DNA of 64,000 nt from Alteracholeplasma palmae J233 (lineage in GTDB: Bacteria > Bacillota_I > Bacilli_A > Acholeplasmatales > Acholeplasmataceae), in the NCBI RefSeq assembly GCF_000968055.1, contig NC_022538.1:1089499-1153498 (forward strand). Reading direction: 5' to 3'. This document shows positions 53,562 to 61,915 of the stretch, piece by piece (the first letter of the stretch is position 1; every line of letters starts with the position of its first letter). The position numbers and the translations under genes were made by a program. The notes beneath the pieces are model-generated. The model ran no database searches. It saw only the letters and a program-made list of their open reading frames with translations, and was not told the origin of the DNA.

Positions 53562-54068
53562 TTATCGAGTGCTTACACTAATTAAGTCTTCAATAATTCT
53601 AGTTTCTTCTAAATATGTTTTTACTTCTTCTTGTTTTATTATTTTATTTGATAGAATATTAAATTTGATTCCTTCAACTATAATAGATATACCTAAATCA
53701 TACATACCTGTTTTAAAAACAGCTATTTCTCTTTTGAAATTTTCCAACAGGTCATTAGAACTTTGTTTAAGATTCATTGTTGCAAGTAATACTGTCTTAT
53801 GTTTATTTTCATTAAGGAAATGATGTAATATATCATATTCATCACCTATTTTAACAGCATAACAATTTACTATGATAATCTCATGTAATTTTTCTTCTGT
53901 AATTAAATTACCTATATATTCATCATCAAGATAATACATATATACTTGGGCTTTTCTATCCATAAGTTTTTGTAATAAAGTTTCTTTTTTTACATTTATT
54001 GCTTGTAAGTTAATATCAAGATCAATTTTATTATTTGCAACAAGTGCTTCTTTTATATTACTTATCAT
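53562..54068 (-). CDS. Unknown soluble protein coupled to the P2-type ATPase
   Basis: 168 residues with mixed alpha/beta predicted by eye (HEIIIVNCYAVKIGDEYDILHHFL; HKTVLLATMNLKQSSNDLLENFK; GMYDLGISIIVEGIKFNILS). No membrane segment, signal or known motif is seen. Its ATG lies 11 nt inside the end of the ATPase gene, with GAGGG upstream, so translation is coupled; a terminator follows. The tight link suggests a regulator, accessory subunit or stress partner of the pump. No family was recognised. Confidence 0.7.
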   Translation of the reverse strand: MISNIKEALVANNKIDLDINLQAINVKKETLLQKLMDRKAQVYMYYLDDEYIGNLITEEKLHEIIIVNCYAVKIGDEYDILHHFLNENKHKTVLLATMNLKQSSNDLLENFKREIAVFKTGMYDLGISIIVEGIKFNILSNKIIKQEEVKTYLEETRIIEDLISVSTR

Positions 54069-56865
54069 ATACTTTTTGCCCTCTATTCTTAAGTGTCACA
54101 ATTTTTTTATATAATAAGTCTAAACCTATAACAATAATTGGCATGATTAATAAGATTAAGTAATCTACTAATTTTATATGAGTTGTGCCAAAAATATCTT
54201 GTAAAAATGGTATATGTATAATTAAGATAAATATAACTATTTCAGATAGAATCCCAATATACAATAACTTGTTAGGTTTTTTTATTGTTTCAAAAAAATT
54301 AAGTTTTTCAGATCTACAAGCAAATACATTACCAATTTGTGAAAATATAACAACTCCAAGTGCCATCGTTGAAGCATAATGATATGTATTCATAGCATGT
54401 TCTGTTGCTTGTCCATTTATTACTAGATTTCCTATATAACTGATTTCACTAAAAGTATATCCAGCAAAATACCATATAAGGATGAATACTCCAAATGATA
54501 AAAGTGCTTCTATCATACCTAAAAACATATAAGCTCTAAGTAGTAATTTTCTTTCAAGTATATTTTCTTTAGTATTTCTTGGCTTTTCTTTTAGCAAGCG
54601 GACATCGGGTATTTCAGCACCAAGAGCAAGAGCAGGTACTAAGTCAGTTAATAAGTCAATTAGTAATATTTGAAGAACAGTTAGTGCTGGTGGTATTCTA
54701 AAGAATATCATCATTAAAACAGGAATAAGTTGTGGAACATTTGAAGCTAGAACATATGTAATAAACTTTTTAATATTTTCATATATCCCTCTACCTTCAA
54801 GCACAGCATGAGAAATAGTGGCAAAGTTGTCATCAAGTAGAATCATATCTGCGGAATTTCTTGCAACATCAGTGCCATTTTTACCCATAGCTATACCAAT
54901 GTGTGCTGATTTTAATGCCAAGATATCATTTACACCATCTCCTGTAACTGCAACTACTTCACCATTTTTTTTGTATGCTTCAACAATTTTTAATTTGTGT
55001 TGAGGCGTTGTTCTCGAAAAGACAATAGGTTGATCACTTTTTAATATATTTTCTAACTCGGTTGTAGTCATCTTTTCAACTTCAACACCATCCAAGTTAA
55101 TATATTCATCGTCGATAATACCGACTTGCTTACCGATTGCTGCTGCTGTTAACCCATAATCTCCTGTAATAATTGTGATTTTAATTCCTGAAGTTCTTAA
55201 ATTAGCAACAGCTTCTGCTACTTCTTTTTTAGGTGGATCATAAGTGACTGCAAACCCTAAAAATACCATATCATCTTCTTGATATTGGTCATTTTCAATT
55301 TTTTTATAGCCAACAGCTAAAACTCTAAACCCTTGTGAAGCAAAATTATCGTTTTCTTTTAAGTATTGTACTTTTTCTTCTTCACTAAGTATAGTTACAT
55401 GATTTTCCTTATATTGCATCGTACAATCAGCAAGAATAATATTAGGTGCACCTTTAATAAATAGATATCTTGCATCTTTGTCATATGATTGATCACTAAT
55501 ATTTTGAACGTAAGTACTCATTTTTTTACGTTCTGATGTAAATGGATTCATTTTAAGTAGTTTAAATTTACTTCTAACATCTTTTATATCATAGCCATAT
55601 TTAGATGCTGCAACTAGCAATGAACCTTCTGTTGGGCTTCCTATTACTTGCCATTGATTTTTATTTTCTGTGCTTTCAACAATATCTGTCTCTGAACATA
55701 AAATTGCGGCTGATAAAAATTTTTCTACGCCTTTTTTACCATTTTTTGCAGTTATTTTAAAGTCACCTGTTTTTTGATAGCCATCCCCAGTTATTTCAAC
55801 TAATCCTTCTGGTGTGAAAATCTTTCTTACCATTAATTGATTTTGTGTAAGAGTTCCTGTTTTATCTGTACAAATAACTGTTGCAGAACTAAGCGTTTCT
55901 ACTGAGGTTAGTTTTTTAATTAAGGCGTTCTTTTTAGCCATTCTTTGAGAACCTACTGCCAAACTTAAATTTACTGTTGGCAAGAGTCCTTCTGGAATGT
56001 TTGCAACAAGTATACTAAGAGCAAAAACAAAGCCAGCTTGCCATTCTAATTTCAATATCAGTTTAGTTGCCATAAAAATTAACAGTCCCATAATAGTAGC
56101 TATAATACTAATTGTTTTGACAATCTTATGAATTTGTAAATCTAATGTTCCTGTACCAGATTCAATTGTTTGAGCAATTTGTGTAACTTGACCAATTTCA
56201 GTTTCATTACCTATAGCATAAACAACGGCTTTTCCACTTCCCTGTGAAACTGTTGTCCCAGCATATATTAAATTTGGAATTTCAGATACGGCTGGATTAG
56301 TAAGTTTTGAAACTTTCTCAGTTCTATTTAAAGGTATTGTTTCACCTGAAAGCATTGAATTATCAACAAATAACTGATTAGACTCAATCAATCTTGCATC
56401 TGCTGGTACTGAGTTTCCCGTTTCTAAATATATGATATCTCCTATTGTGATCTTTGTAGCATCAATTAGCTCTATCTCATTATCTCTTATTACTCTCACT
56501 TGTTTAGGCATCATTTTAGCCAAAGAAGATAATGCTTGATCTGCTTTATATTCTTGAATAAATGAAAAGATACCATTTACAATTACTACAATCCATGTAG
56601 CAATCGCTAATTCAGGCATTTCAGCTATAAGCGCTAATATTCCAGCAATCCATAATAGTATTGCCATCACACCGATAAATTGTTTAAAAAATTGTTTGAT
56701 TGGAAAAAATGTTTTTGTTTGTTTAATTATATTTAATCCATATTTATCTTGTCTTTCTTTTACTTCTACTTTATTAAGTCCCGTGACTCTAGTTTGAAAA
56801 TTATCTAGAACTGCTTCAACTTTTTGGTGACTAAGTTCTATTAATACATTTTTTTTATTTCCCAT
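54058..56865 (-). CDS. P2-type cation ATPase, Na,K-ATPase (IIC)-like
   Basis: About 935 residues. Motifs: SMLSGETIPLNR, helix 4 VANIPEGLLPTVNLSLAVGSQRMAKKNALIKKLTSVETL, CTDKTGTLTQNQLMV, KGAPN, TGDYGLTA, and VTGDGVNDILALKSAHIGIAMG. Helix 5 is LASNVPQLIPVLMM, where Na,K-ATPases have SNIPEITPF (Glu replaced by Gln). Helix 6 is LIDLLTDLVPALALGAE, matching IDLGTDMVPAISLAYE of Na,K-ATPases. It is therefore of the IIC-like or a close bacterial branch, probably moving Na+ and/or K+ (Ca2+ cannot be excluded). GAGGTG precedes ATG 56865. KdpDE lies directly upstream. Confidence 0.85.
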   Translation of the reverse strand: MGNKKNVLIELSHQKVEAVLDNFQTRVTGLNKVEVKERQDKYGLNIIKQTKTFFPIKQFFKQFIGVMAILLWIAGILALIAEMPELAIATWIVVIVNGIFSFIQEYKADQALSSLAKMMPKQVRVIRDNEIELIDATKITIGDIIYLETGNSVPADARLIESNQLFVDNSMLSGETIPLNRTEKVSKLTNPAVSEIPNLIYAGTTVSQGSGKAVVYAIGNETEIGQVTQIAQTIESGTGTLDLQIHKIVKTISIIATIMGLLIFMATKLILKLEWQAGFVFALSILVANIPEGLLPTVNLSLAVGSQRMAKKNALIKKLTSVETLSSATVICTDKTGTLTQNQLMVRKIFTPEGLVEITGDGYQKTGDFKITAKNGKKGVEKFLSAAILCSETDIVESTENKNQWQVIGSPTEGSLLVAASKYGYDIKDVRSKFKLLKMNPFTSERKKMSTYVQNISDQSYDKDARYLFIKGAPNIILADCTMQYKENHVTILSEEEKVQYLKENDNFASQGFRVLAVGYKKIENDQYQEDDMVFLGFAVTYDPPKKEVAEAVANLRTSGIKITIITGDYGLTAAAIGKQVGIIDDEYINLDGVEVEKMTTTELENILKSDQPIVFSRTTPQHKLKIVEAYKKNGEVVAVTGDGVNDILALKSAHIGIAMGKNGTDVARNSADMILLDDNFATISHAVLEGRGIYENIKKFITYVLASNVPQLIPVLMMIFFRIPPALTVLQILLIDLLTDLVPALALGAEIPDVRLLKEKPRNTKENILERKLLLRAYMFLGMIEALLSFGVFILIWYFAGYTFSEISYIGNLVINGQATEHAMNTYHYASTMALGVVIFSQIGNVFACRSEKLNFFETIKKPNKLLYIGILSEIVIFILIIHIPFLQDIFGTTHIKLVDYLILLIMPIIVIGLDLLYKKIVTLKNRGQKVYDK

Positions 56866-56882
56866 TTTTAACACCTCAACAT

Positions 56883-56934
56883 ATTATATGAAATTTGGCG
56901 TAAATTTTATGTTAAGATTCTTTATGGACTCATA
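56883..56934 (-). promoter_or_regulatory. Possible regulated promoter of the P2-type ATPase
   Basis: TATAAT (56888-56883) on the minus strand has no good -35 (CATAAA at the 17-bp position). Upstream, CTTAACATAAAATTTACGCC is a candidate binding region for the KdpE-like activator. A weak -35 fits activator dependence, but this is inference. Confidence 0.35.
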
Positions 56935-56960
56935 AAAAAACATACCTCAGTATGTTTTTT
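56935..56960 (-). terminator. Terminator of the kdpDE-like pair, containing the UGA stop
   Basis: AAAAAACATAC (56935-56945) and GTATGTTTTTT (56950-56960) form a perfect stem with a four-base loop. The TGA of the response regulator lies in it. The ATPase gene is thus separated from kdpDE, but read-through is possible. Confidence 0.8.
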
Positions 56961-57654
56961 CATCTATCATTCTATATCCTACACCAACTTCTGTCAAAAT
57001 ATACTCTGGTTCTGCAGGATTTTTTTCAATTTTTCTTCTTAAATTAGCCATATTAACTCTTAATGTTTGATTATCTGCATAGTAGAGTCCCCATACTTGT
57101 CTTATGATATAGTCATGTGTTAAAACTTTACCTATGTTTTTAATAAATAAAACTAAGATTTTGTATTCAATAGGAGTCAAATGTATTACTTTATCTCTTA
57201 TACTTACAACTCTTTTTTCATAATCAATTGTTAATTCATTAATTACTTCTTTTTGATCAAAGGGCTGGTCGGCTGTTTTAACTTGTGCATGTCTTAACGA
57301 TACTCTTACTCTTGCTAGAAGTTCTTCTGTACCAAAGGGTTTAGTAATATAATCATCTGCACCTAAGTCTAGAGCATTTACCTTTTCTTTTTCATTTTCT
57401 CTAGCAGAGATAATAACAATTGGAACTGATGTCCATAGCCTTATTTGCTTTAAAACTTCGATACCATCCATATCTGGTAAACCTAAGTCAAGTAAAATAA
57501 TATCTGGAACTTTACTAGAGGCATACTTTAATCCTTCTTTTCCATCATATGTTTGTAATACGTTCATATTTTGATGCGTTAGTATATTTTTTATATATGT
57601 ATTAATATGTTGATCATCTTCAATAATAAGTACTTCAATTTTATTTAAACTCAT
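56947..57654 (-). CDS. kdpE: KdpE-like response regulator
   Basis: About 235 residues of the OmpR class. The receiver domain has IIEDDQHI, the phosphorylation site VPDIILLDLGLPDMDG (Asp near residue 53), IISARE and DYITKPFGTEELLARV. The C-terminal winged helix (ELTIDYEKRVVSIRDKVIHLTPIEYKILVLFIKNIGKVLTHDYIIRQVWG...LRVNMANLRRKIE) is KdpE-like. ATG 57654 has AAAGGAG upstream and overlaps the end of the kinase gene. No kdpFABC is present in the window; the P-type ATPase gene next to it is the obvious candidate target. Confidence 0.9.
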   Translation of the reverse strand: MSLNKIEVLIIEDDQHINTYIKNILTHQNMNVLQTYDGKEGLKYASSKVPDIILLDLGLPDMDGIEVLKQIRLWTSVPIVIISARENEKEKVNALDLGADDYITKPFGTEELLARVRVSLRHAQVKTADQPFDQKEVINELTIDYEKRVVSIRDKVIHLTPIEYKILVLFIKNIGKVLTHDYIIRQVWGLYYADNQTLRVNMANLRRKIEKNPAEPEYILTEVGVGYRMIDEKTY

Positions 57655-60124
57655 CGTGGTCTCCTTTCGGTAAAGTAAAATAGAATGTAATTCCATTTTC
57701 TTGATTCTTATAAAAAGAAAATTGTCCTTGGTGTGCTTGTATAATTGTCTTACATATCAAAAGTCCTATGCCGCTATGTTTTGTTCCTTTATCACCATAT
57801 TCAATGGTTTGCGTGTCTTTTAACAAATTTTCAATTTTATTTAAGTCAATATATTTACCATCATCTGATACTTTAAATATTACTTTATCTTGTTCATCAT
57901 CAACTGATAGAATAATATTTTGAACATTTTTTCCATGCTTTATTGTATTTTCTAATAAATTAATGATTACTTGCTCAATTAATGTTCCATCCATTGGAAC
58001 GAGTAATACATCATTGGGTATTTTTACTTTTATTTTTGCCTTAGGAAATCTTTTTCTTACCCGAATGACTGATTCAGAGACTATTTCCTCAACAACTTCT
58101 AAGTTTTTCATCACTTTTTGCGTTTCTTGATTAATTCTTGTAATTGAAAGTAAATTTTCAATCATTCTTATTAACCATTGTATATCATCTCTTGCACTAG
58201 CAAGGTTATTTACTATTTCATCTCTAGTAATTGTTTCTTGCTCAATAATTGTTGTAATCATTCCATAAATACTGGTAAGTGGCGTTCTTAAATCATGGGA
58301 AACTGATCTAAGTAAATTGCTTCTAACAATTTCTTGGGAGGCTATTTCTGAAAGTTTTTGTCTGTGTATTTTTAGTGTCTCTTTTTCAATTGCTAGCCCT
58401 GTTTGATATAAGATCACTCTAATAAGATAATCATAGTCTTTAAATGTTTGGAGGTTTAATCCTGTAATTGAAACTGCACCTATAATTTTTTTACTAATGA
58501 TAATTGGAAAATAGGTTGTATCAATGTTAGAAAACAATTTAGTGGCATTGCCAACTTCCTGATGATTGATAATCATCCATTGAACTGCTTCTATGTGGTC
58601 ATTTTGAGCAGGCTCATTAACTATTTGATTATTATCAATATCGTAAAAAGTTGATTCTCCACCAAATTCGTTTTTAAAAAAAGCTTTCATCAAATTAATT
58701 ATTTCTAATTTATCATCTACTTTTAATAATTCTTGATTAAATGTATATAATTTTTCTAGTTCAGTGATTGCAGAAACGTTACTTTCTTTATCACTTTTTA
58801 TTTGTGAAGTGATCATACTAGTCATAATAGATGTAATAAATATAATACCAAATGTTACCCATGAATCTACTTGACTGACATTGAAAGTAAAGTTAGGTTG
58901 AACAAACAAATATAAAAAAATAAGAAAGCTGATAAACGATGTTGCAATTCCATAAATATAGCCTTTAGTAAACCTTGAGATTAATAGTACAGCCATTAAG
59001 TATATCAGCCCTTCATTAAATTCATCTGTATTAAAATTAATTAGAAAACAAATAGCAGTTGCAAACAAGGTAATTAAAACACTTAATAATATATCTTTCC
59101 ATACTCTGCTAGAAGTTTTTTTAGGCTTATATTCATATTTTTTTGTCCCATAATCATAGTTAGGTATAATGTGTAATTCAATGCCTTTAATAGCATTAAT
59201 GATTTTACTTTCAAGTGTAGTTAGTCTAAATGGAAATCTGTAGTTTACTGTTCGGCTTTTTCCAATGACCATATTTGTGACACCAGTTAATTTAGCATAC
59301 TCTATAATAGCTGCGTCAATATTATTAGCAGTTATTCTAACAAACTCTCCTCCTAATTCATGTACTTTATTTTCATATTCCTCGATTTTTTTGATATCTT
59401 GTATATTATTTTTATGTTTATTTGTAGTAATATATAAAGCTTTCCATGAAGCATAAAAGGCTTGAGCATTTCTTGCTGTCCATTCTATGCTTCTAATTGC
59501 TGATGGAGAAGGGCTAATACAAACTAAGAATTGTAAATTAGATTCTATTAATTTTTTATGTGAGTATTTATTGTGATCAATTAATTTATCTAATGCAATC
59601 GTCCTAAAATATTTAAGATTTTCTTCAGTTACCCATTGATATTGTTCGTACGGTTCTAATCTAAGTAAGAGTTCTTTAGGTGGTATATCAATAAATTCAA
59701 CTTCATCTGCCTGATTAAAAAAATAATCTGGGACTGTTTTCTCATGGGTCAATATATTAAACTTTTCAGATAGGTATTGGTTCATACTTAATATATTAAA
59801 AACATTGAGGGTGGCATAAATATTAATTCCTACCTCTAAAAGTTTTTCTATACTATATAAATCAAAGTTTTCAATTTGATCAATAACTACAATTTCTGGA
59901 TTCATTTTTAGTATTGAATTAATATTAAAACTCAATTGATCATCTATTACTATATGATTCATATGGATAATTTCCTGGTTCATTTGAGTATCATCACACT
60001 GAGCATCAATAATCAACACACGATACTTTAAGTGATATTTTTCAATTATTTCACTTAGCATAGCTTTAGTTTTAGCAGTTTTATAAAAATAGCTGAAAAA
60101 TATTTTAAGTTTACCTCTTTGCAT
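57641..60124 (-). CDS. kdpD: KdpD-like sensor histidine kinase with degenerate N-terminal ATPase motifs
   Basis: About 827 residues. Order: KdpD domain (1-200), Usp-like domain (210-330, VCISPSPSAIRSIEWTARNAQAFYASWKALYI), four membrane helices (335-430), a GAF-like part, then the kinase core with H-box VSHDLRTPLTSIYG and a GxGxx ATP lid (GDKGTKHSGIGLLICKTI). In the KdpD domain the GVGKT Walker A is changed to KTAKT, and the Walker B-like DELAH region becomes VIDQIEN with the next loop missing, so N-terminal ATP binding is probably lost. AGGAGG lies 7 nt before ATG 60124. It should pair with the adjacent KdpE. Confidence 0.9.
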   Translation of the reverse strand: MQRGKLKIFFSYFYKTAKTKAMLSEIIEKYHLKYRVLIIDAQCDDTQMNQEIIHMNHIVIDDQLSFNINSILKMNPEIVVIDQIENFDLYSIEKLLEVGINIYATLNVFNILSMNQYLSEKFNILTHEKTVPDYFFNQADEVEFIDIPPKELLLRLEPYEQYQWVTEENLKYFRTIALDKLIDHNKYSHKKLIESNLQFLVCISPSPSAIRSIEWTARNAQAFYASWKALYITTNKHKNNIQDIKKIEEYENKVHELGGEFVRITANNIDAAIIEYAKLTGVTNMVIGKSRTVNYRFPFRLTTLESKIINAIKGIELHIIPNYDYGTKKYEYKPKKTSSRVWKDILLSVLITLFATAICFLINFNTDEFNEGLIYLMAVLLISRFTKGYIYGIATSFISFLIFLYLFVQPNFTFNVSQVDSWVTFGIIFITSIMTSMITSQIKSDKESNVSAITELEKLYTFNQELLKVDDKLEIINLMKAFFKNEFGGESTFYDIDNNQIVNEPAQNDHIEAVQWMIINHQEVGNATKLFSNIDTTYFPIIISKKIIGAVSITGLNLQTFKDYDYLIRVILYQTGLAIEKETLKIHRQKLSEIASQEIVRSNLLRSVSHDLRTPLTSIYGMITTIIEQETITRDEIVNNLASARDDIQWLIRMIENLLSITRINQETQKVMKNLEVVEEIVSESVIRVRKRFPKAKIKVKIPNDVLLVPMDGTLIEQVIINLLENTIKHGKNVQNIILSVDDEQDKVIFKVSDDGKYIDLNKIENLLKDTQTIEYGDKGTKHSGIGLLICKTIIQAHQGQFSFYKNQENGITFYFTLPKGDHDEFK

Positions 60125-60199
60125 ACACATACCTCCTATCATTTTGCCTATATTATACCTTTATATTTAGAATTGTTATATTCTATACACAATTCTTTA

Positions 60200-60205
60200 T
60201 ATAAT
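60200..60205 (+). promoter_or_regulatory. -10 box of the small-protein gene
   Basis: TATAAT, 43 bp before the ATG; no convincing -35 box. It faces away from kdpD in the same intergenic region. Confidence 0.4.
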
Positions 60206-60247
60206 TTTAACACCATTACTTGTAGAATAACTTTAGGAGGCGATAAA

Positions 60248-60433
60248 ATGAGTTCTCTTATAGATAAAATGGTAAAAGTGACTTTTTCTGATAATTACGG
60301 TTTTGTTACTGTAATAGGAAAGGTTCTAGATTTTGATGATACTTTTTTAGTGATTGATAGCCAAATATCTGGAACAGTTTATGCATCAATTAAATATATT
60401 AAGATGATTAGTATAATTAATAATAAGGAATAA
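60248..60433 (+). CDS. Small 61-residue protein, possibly Sm/SH3-like barrel
   Basis: The sequence MSSLIDKMVKVTFSDNYGFV TVIGKVLDFDDTFLVIDSQISG... alternates short beta strands (VKVTFSD, TVIGKVLDFDDTFLVI, VYASIKYIKMISII). That pattern is like small Sm-like or SH3-like barrels (compare YlxS/Hfq-size proteins), but no family is certain. AGGAGG lies 6 nt before ATG 60248. It is divergent from kdpD and ends at a bidirectional terminator. The function is unknown. Confidence 0.75.
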   Translation: MSSLIDKMVKVTFSDNYGFVTVIGKVLDFDDTFLVIDSQISGTVYASIKYIKMISIINNKE

Positions 60434-60472
60434 TCTTAAACTGTTTAGATACTCTATTCATTATTTTTATAA

Positions 60473-60506
60473 AAAAATAAAGCTCATATTTTAAAATATG
60501 GGCTTT
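60473..60506. terminator. Bidirectional terminator
   Basis: AAAGCTCATATTTT (60479-60492) and AAAATATGGGCTTT (60493-60506), with one G-U pair, form a long hairpin with A and T tracts on its sides, between convergent genes. Confidence 0.8.
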
Positions 60507-60524
60507 TACTTCATATAAAAATTT

Positions 60525-61895
60525 TTATGCTTTCTTTAATTCAAGTAGTGTGACACTTTCTACAAGTGGGGTATATGGAAACATATCCATTGGTACAATT
60601 TCTTTTAAGTCATAATATTTTAGAAGTTCTTCTAAATCTTTTGCTAAAGTAGATGGGTTACATGAACCATAAACTATTTTTCTTGGCATAAACTTTAATA
60701 CTTCTTTAATAGTTTGATATCCTAGTCCTGTTCTTGGTGGATCAAAGACAATGATATCAATTTTTTTATCTCCTAATTGTTTTAAAGCTTTAAAGAAGTC
60801 TGATTGCATGATATCAACATTCTTAATATTATTTCTTTTTAATGATAGTTTAGCACTTTGAATACTTCTTTGATCAACTTCAATTGCATATACCTTTTCT
60901 ACTTCTTTATAGAAATAATGGCTTACTGGAGCAATACCTGCATAAGCATCTATCACGATATCTTCTTTTGTTGGTTTTGCTAGTTCTACCATCTTTGAAT
61001 AAAACTTATCAGCCATTTGGGTATTTAATTGCCAAAACGCTTCTGGATATAGCGAAAATGTTTGATTATTCATTTTTTCATTAATTGTATCTTTACCAAA
61101 TATTTTTTCATATTGAGTAGTAAAGAATATTTGTTCTTTATAGTTATCCGTATAGTATGCAAATACAGATACTATTTCTGGATACTTTTCAACCAGTTTA
61201 GAAACAACTTCTGATATCTTATCATATTTTTTCATTAATAAAAAAGATAGCTGAGTTTCTCCAGTTGAATATGAACGTCTCATAACAATTGATTTAATAT
61301 ATCCTGATTTTTCTTTTTGAATATATGCGTCAAATTTATATTCATCTAGTAAGGTTTCTAAATACTGAAGCATTTCATTTATTTTAGGATGTTGGACTGG
61401 CGTGTCATTAACTGGAATAAACTCTGTTCCTCCAGTTTTATATAGCCCAACTTTATTAAGACCACCAATTTTTCTAATAGGTAAAGACACTTTATTTCTA
61501 TAACCAAATGGTTCTTCCATACCTACAGTTGGTTTAATAAGGGAATACTTAATTTTTTGTTTTACATATCTGTTAAGTGCATTAACAATAACATCTCTTT
61601 TTAACTCTAATGCTTTTTTGTAGGTAACGTGTTGCATCCCATAGGCACCACATAATGCATAATCAGGATATAAGACTTCTAGTCTATCGGGACTTTTAAC
61701 TTTAATGTCTTCTATTTGCCCAACTATTCTTGTGTCATATATTTCAGTAATTTTAACATCAACAATTTCTCCTGGTAGTGTATCATCGACGAATACTGCT
61801 AGTTTTTCATAATAGCCTATTCCTTCACCATTAATACCAGTTTTTTTGATTTCAATTGTAATCACGTCATTTAACTTTAATTTTTCATTGATCAT
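60525..61895 (-). CDS. rlmD: 23S rRNA (uracil-5-)-methyltransferase, RlmD/RlmCD family
   Basis: 456 residues. The N-terminal TRAM domain (KLNDVITIEIKKTGINGEGIGYYEKLAVFVDDTLPGEIVDVKI) is followed by a methyltransferase core with DAYAGIAPVSHYF as the SAM site, FDPPRTGL, and the nucleophile Cys in YGSCNPSTLAKDL. It makes 5-methyluridine in 23S rRNA (747 and/or 1939). Only one Cys lies in the region of the iron-sulfur motif (DYALCGAYGMQHV), so a [4Fe-4S] cluster is unlikely. It lies 20 nt upstream of nothing else and follows the DEAD-box gene by 20 nt. Confidence 0.93.
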   Translation of the reverse strand: MINEKLKLNDVITIEIKKTGINGEGIGYYEKLAVFVDDTLPGEIVDVKITEIYDTRIVGQIEDIKVKSPDRLEVLYPDYALCGAYGMQHVTYKKALELKRDVIVNALNRYVKQKIKYSLIKPTVGMEEPFGYRNKVSLPIRKIGGLNKVGLYKTGGTEFIPVNDTPVQHPKINEMLQYLETLLDEYKFDAYIQKEKSGYIKSIVMRRSYSTGETQLSFLLMKKYDKISEVVSKLVEKYPEIVSVFAYYTDNYKEQIFFTTQYEKIFGKDTINEKMNNQTFSLYPEAFWQLNTQMADKFYSKMVELAKPTKEDIVIDAYAGIAPVSHYFYKEVEKVYAIEVDQRSIQSAKLSLKRNNIKNVDIMQSDFFKALKQLGDKKIDIIVFDPPRTGLGYQTIKEVLKFMPRKIVYGSCNPSTLAKDLEELLKYYDLKEIVPMDMFPYTPLVESVTLLELKKA

Positions 61896-61915
61896 TTTTT
61901 ATACCTCTTATATAA

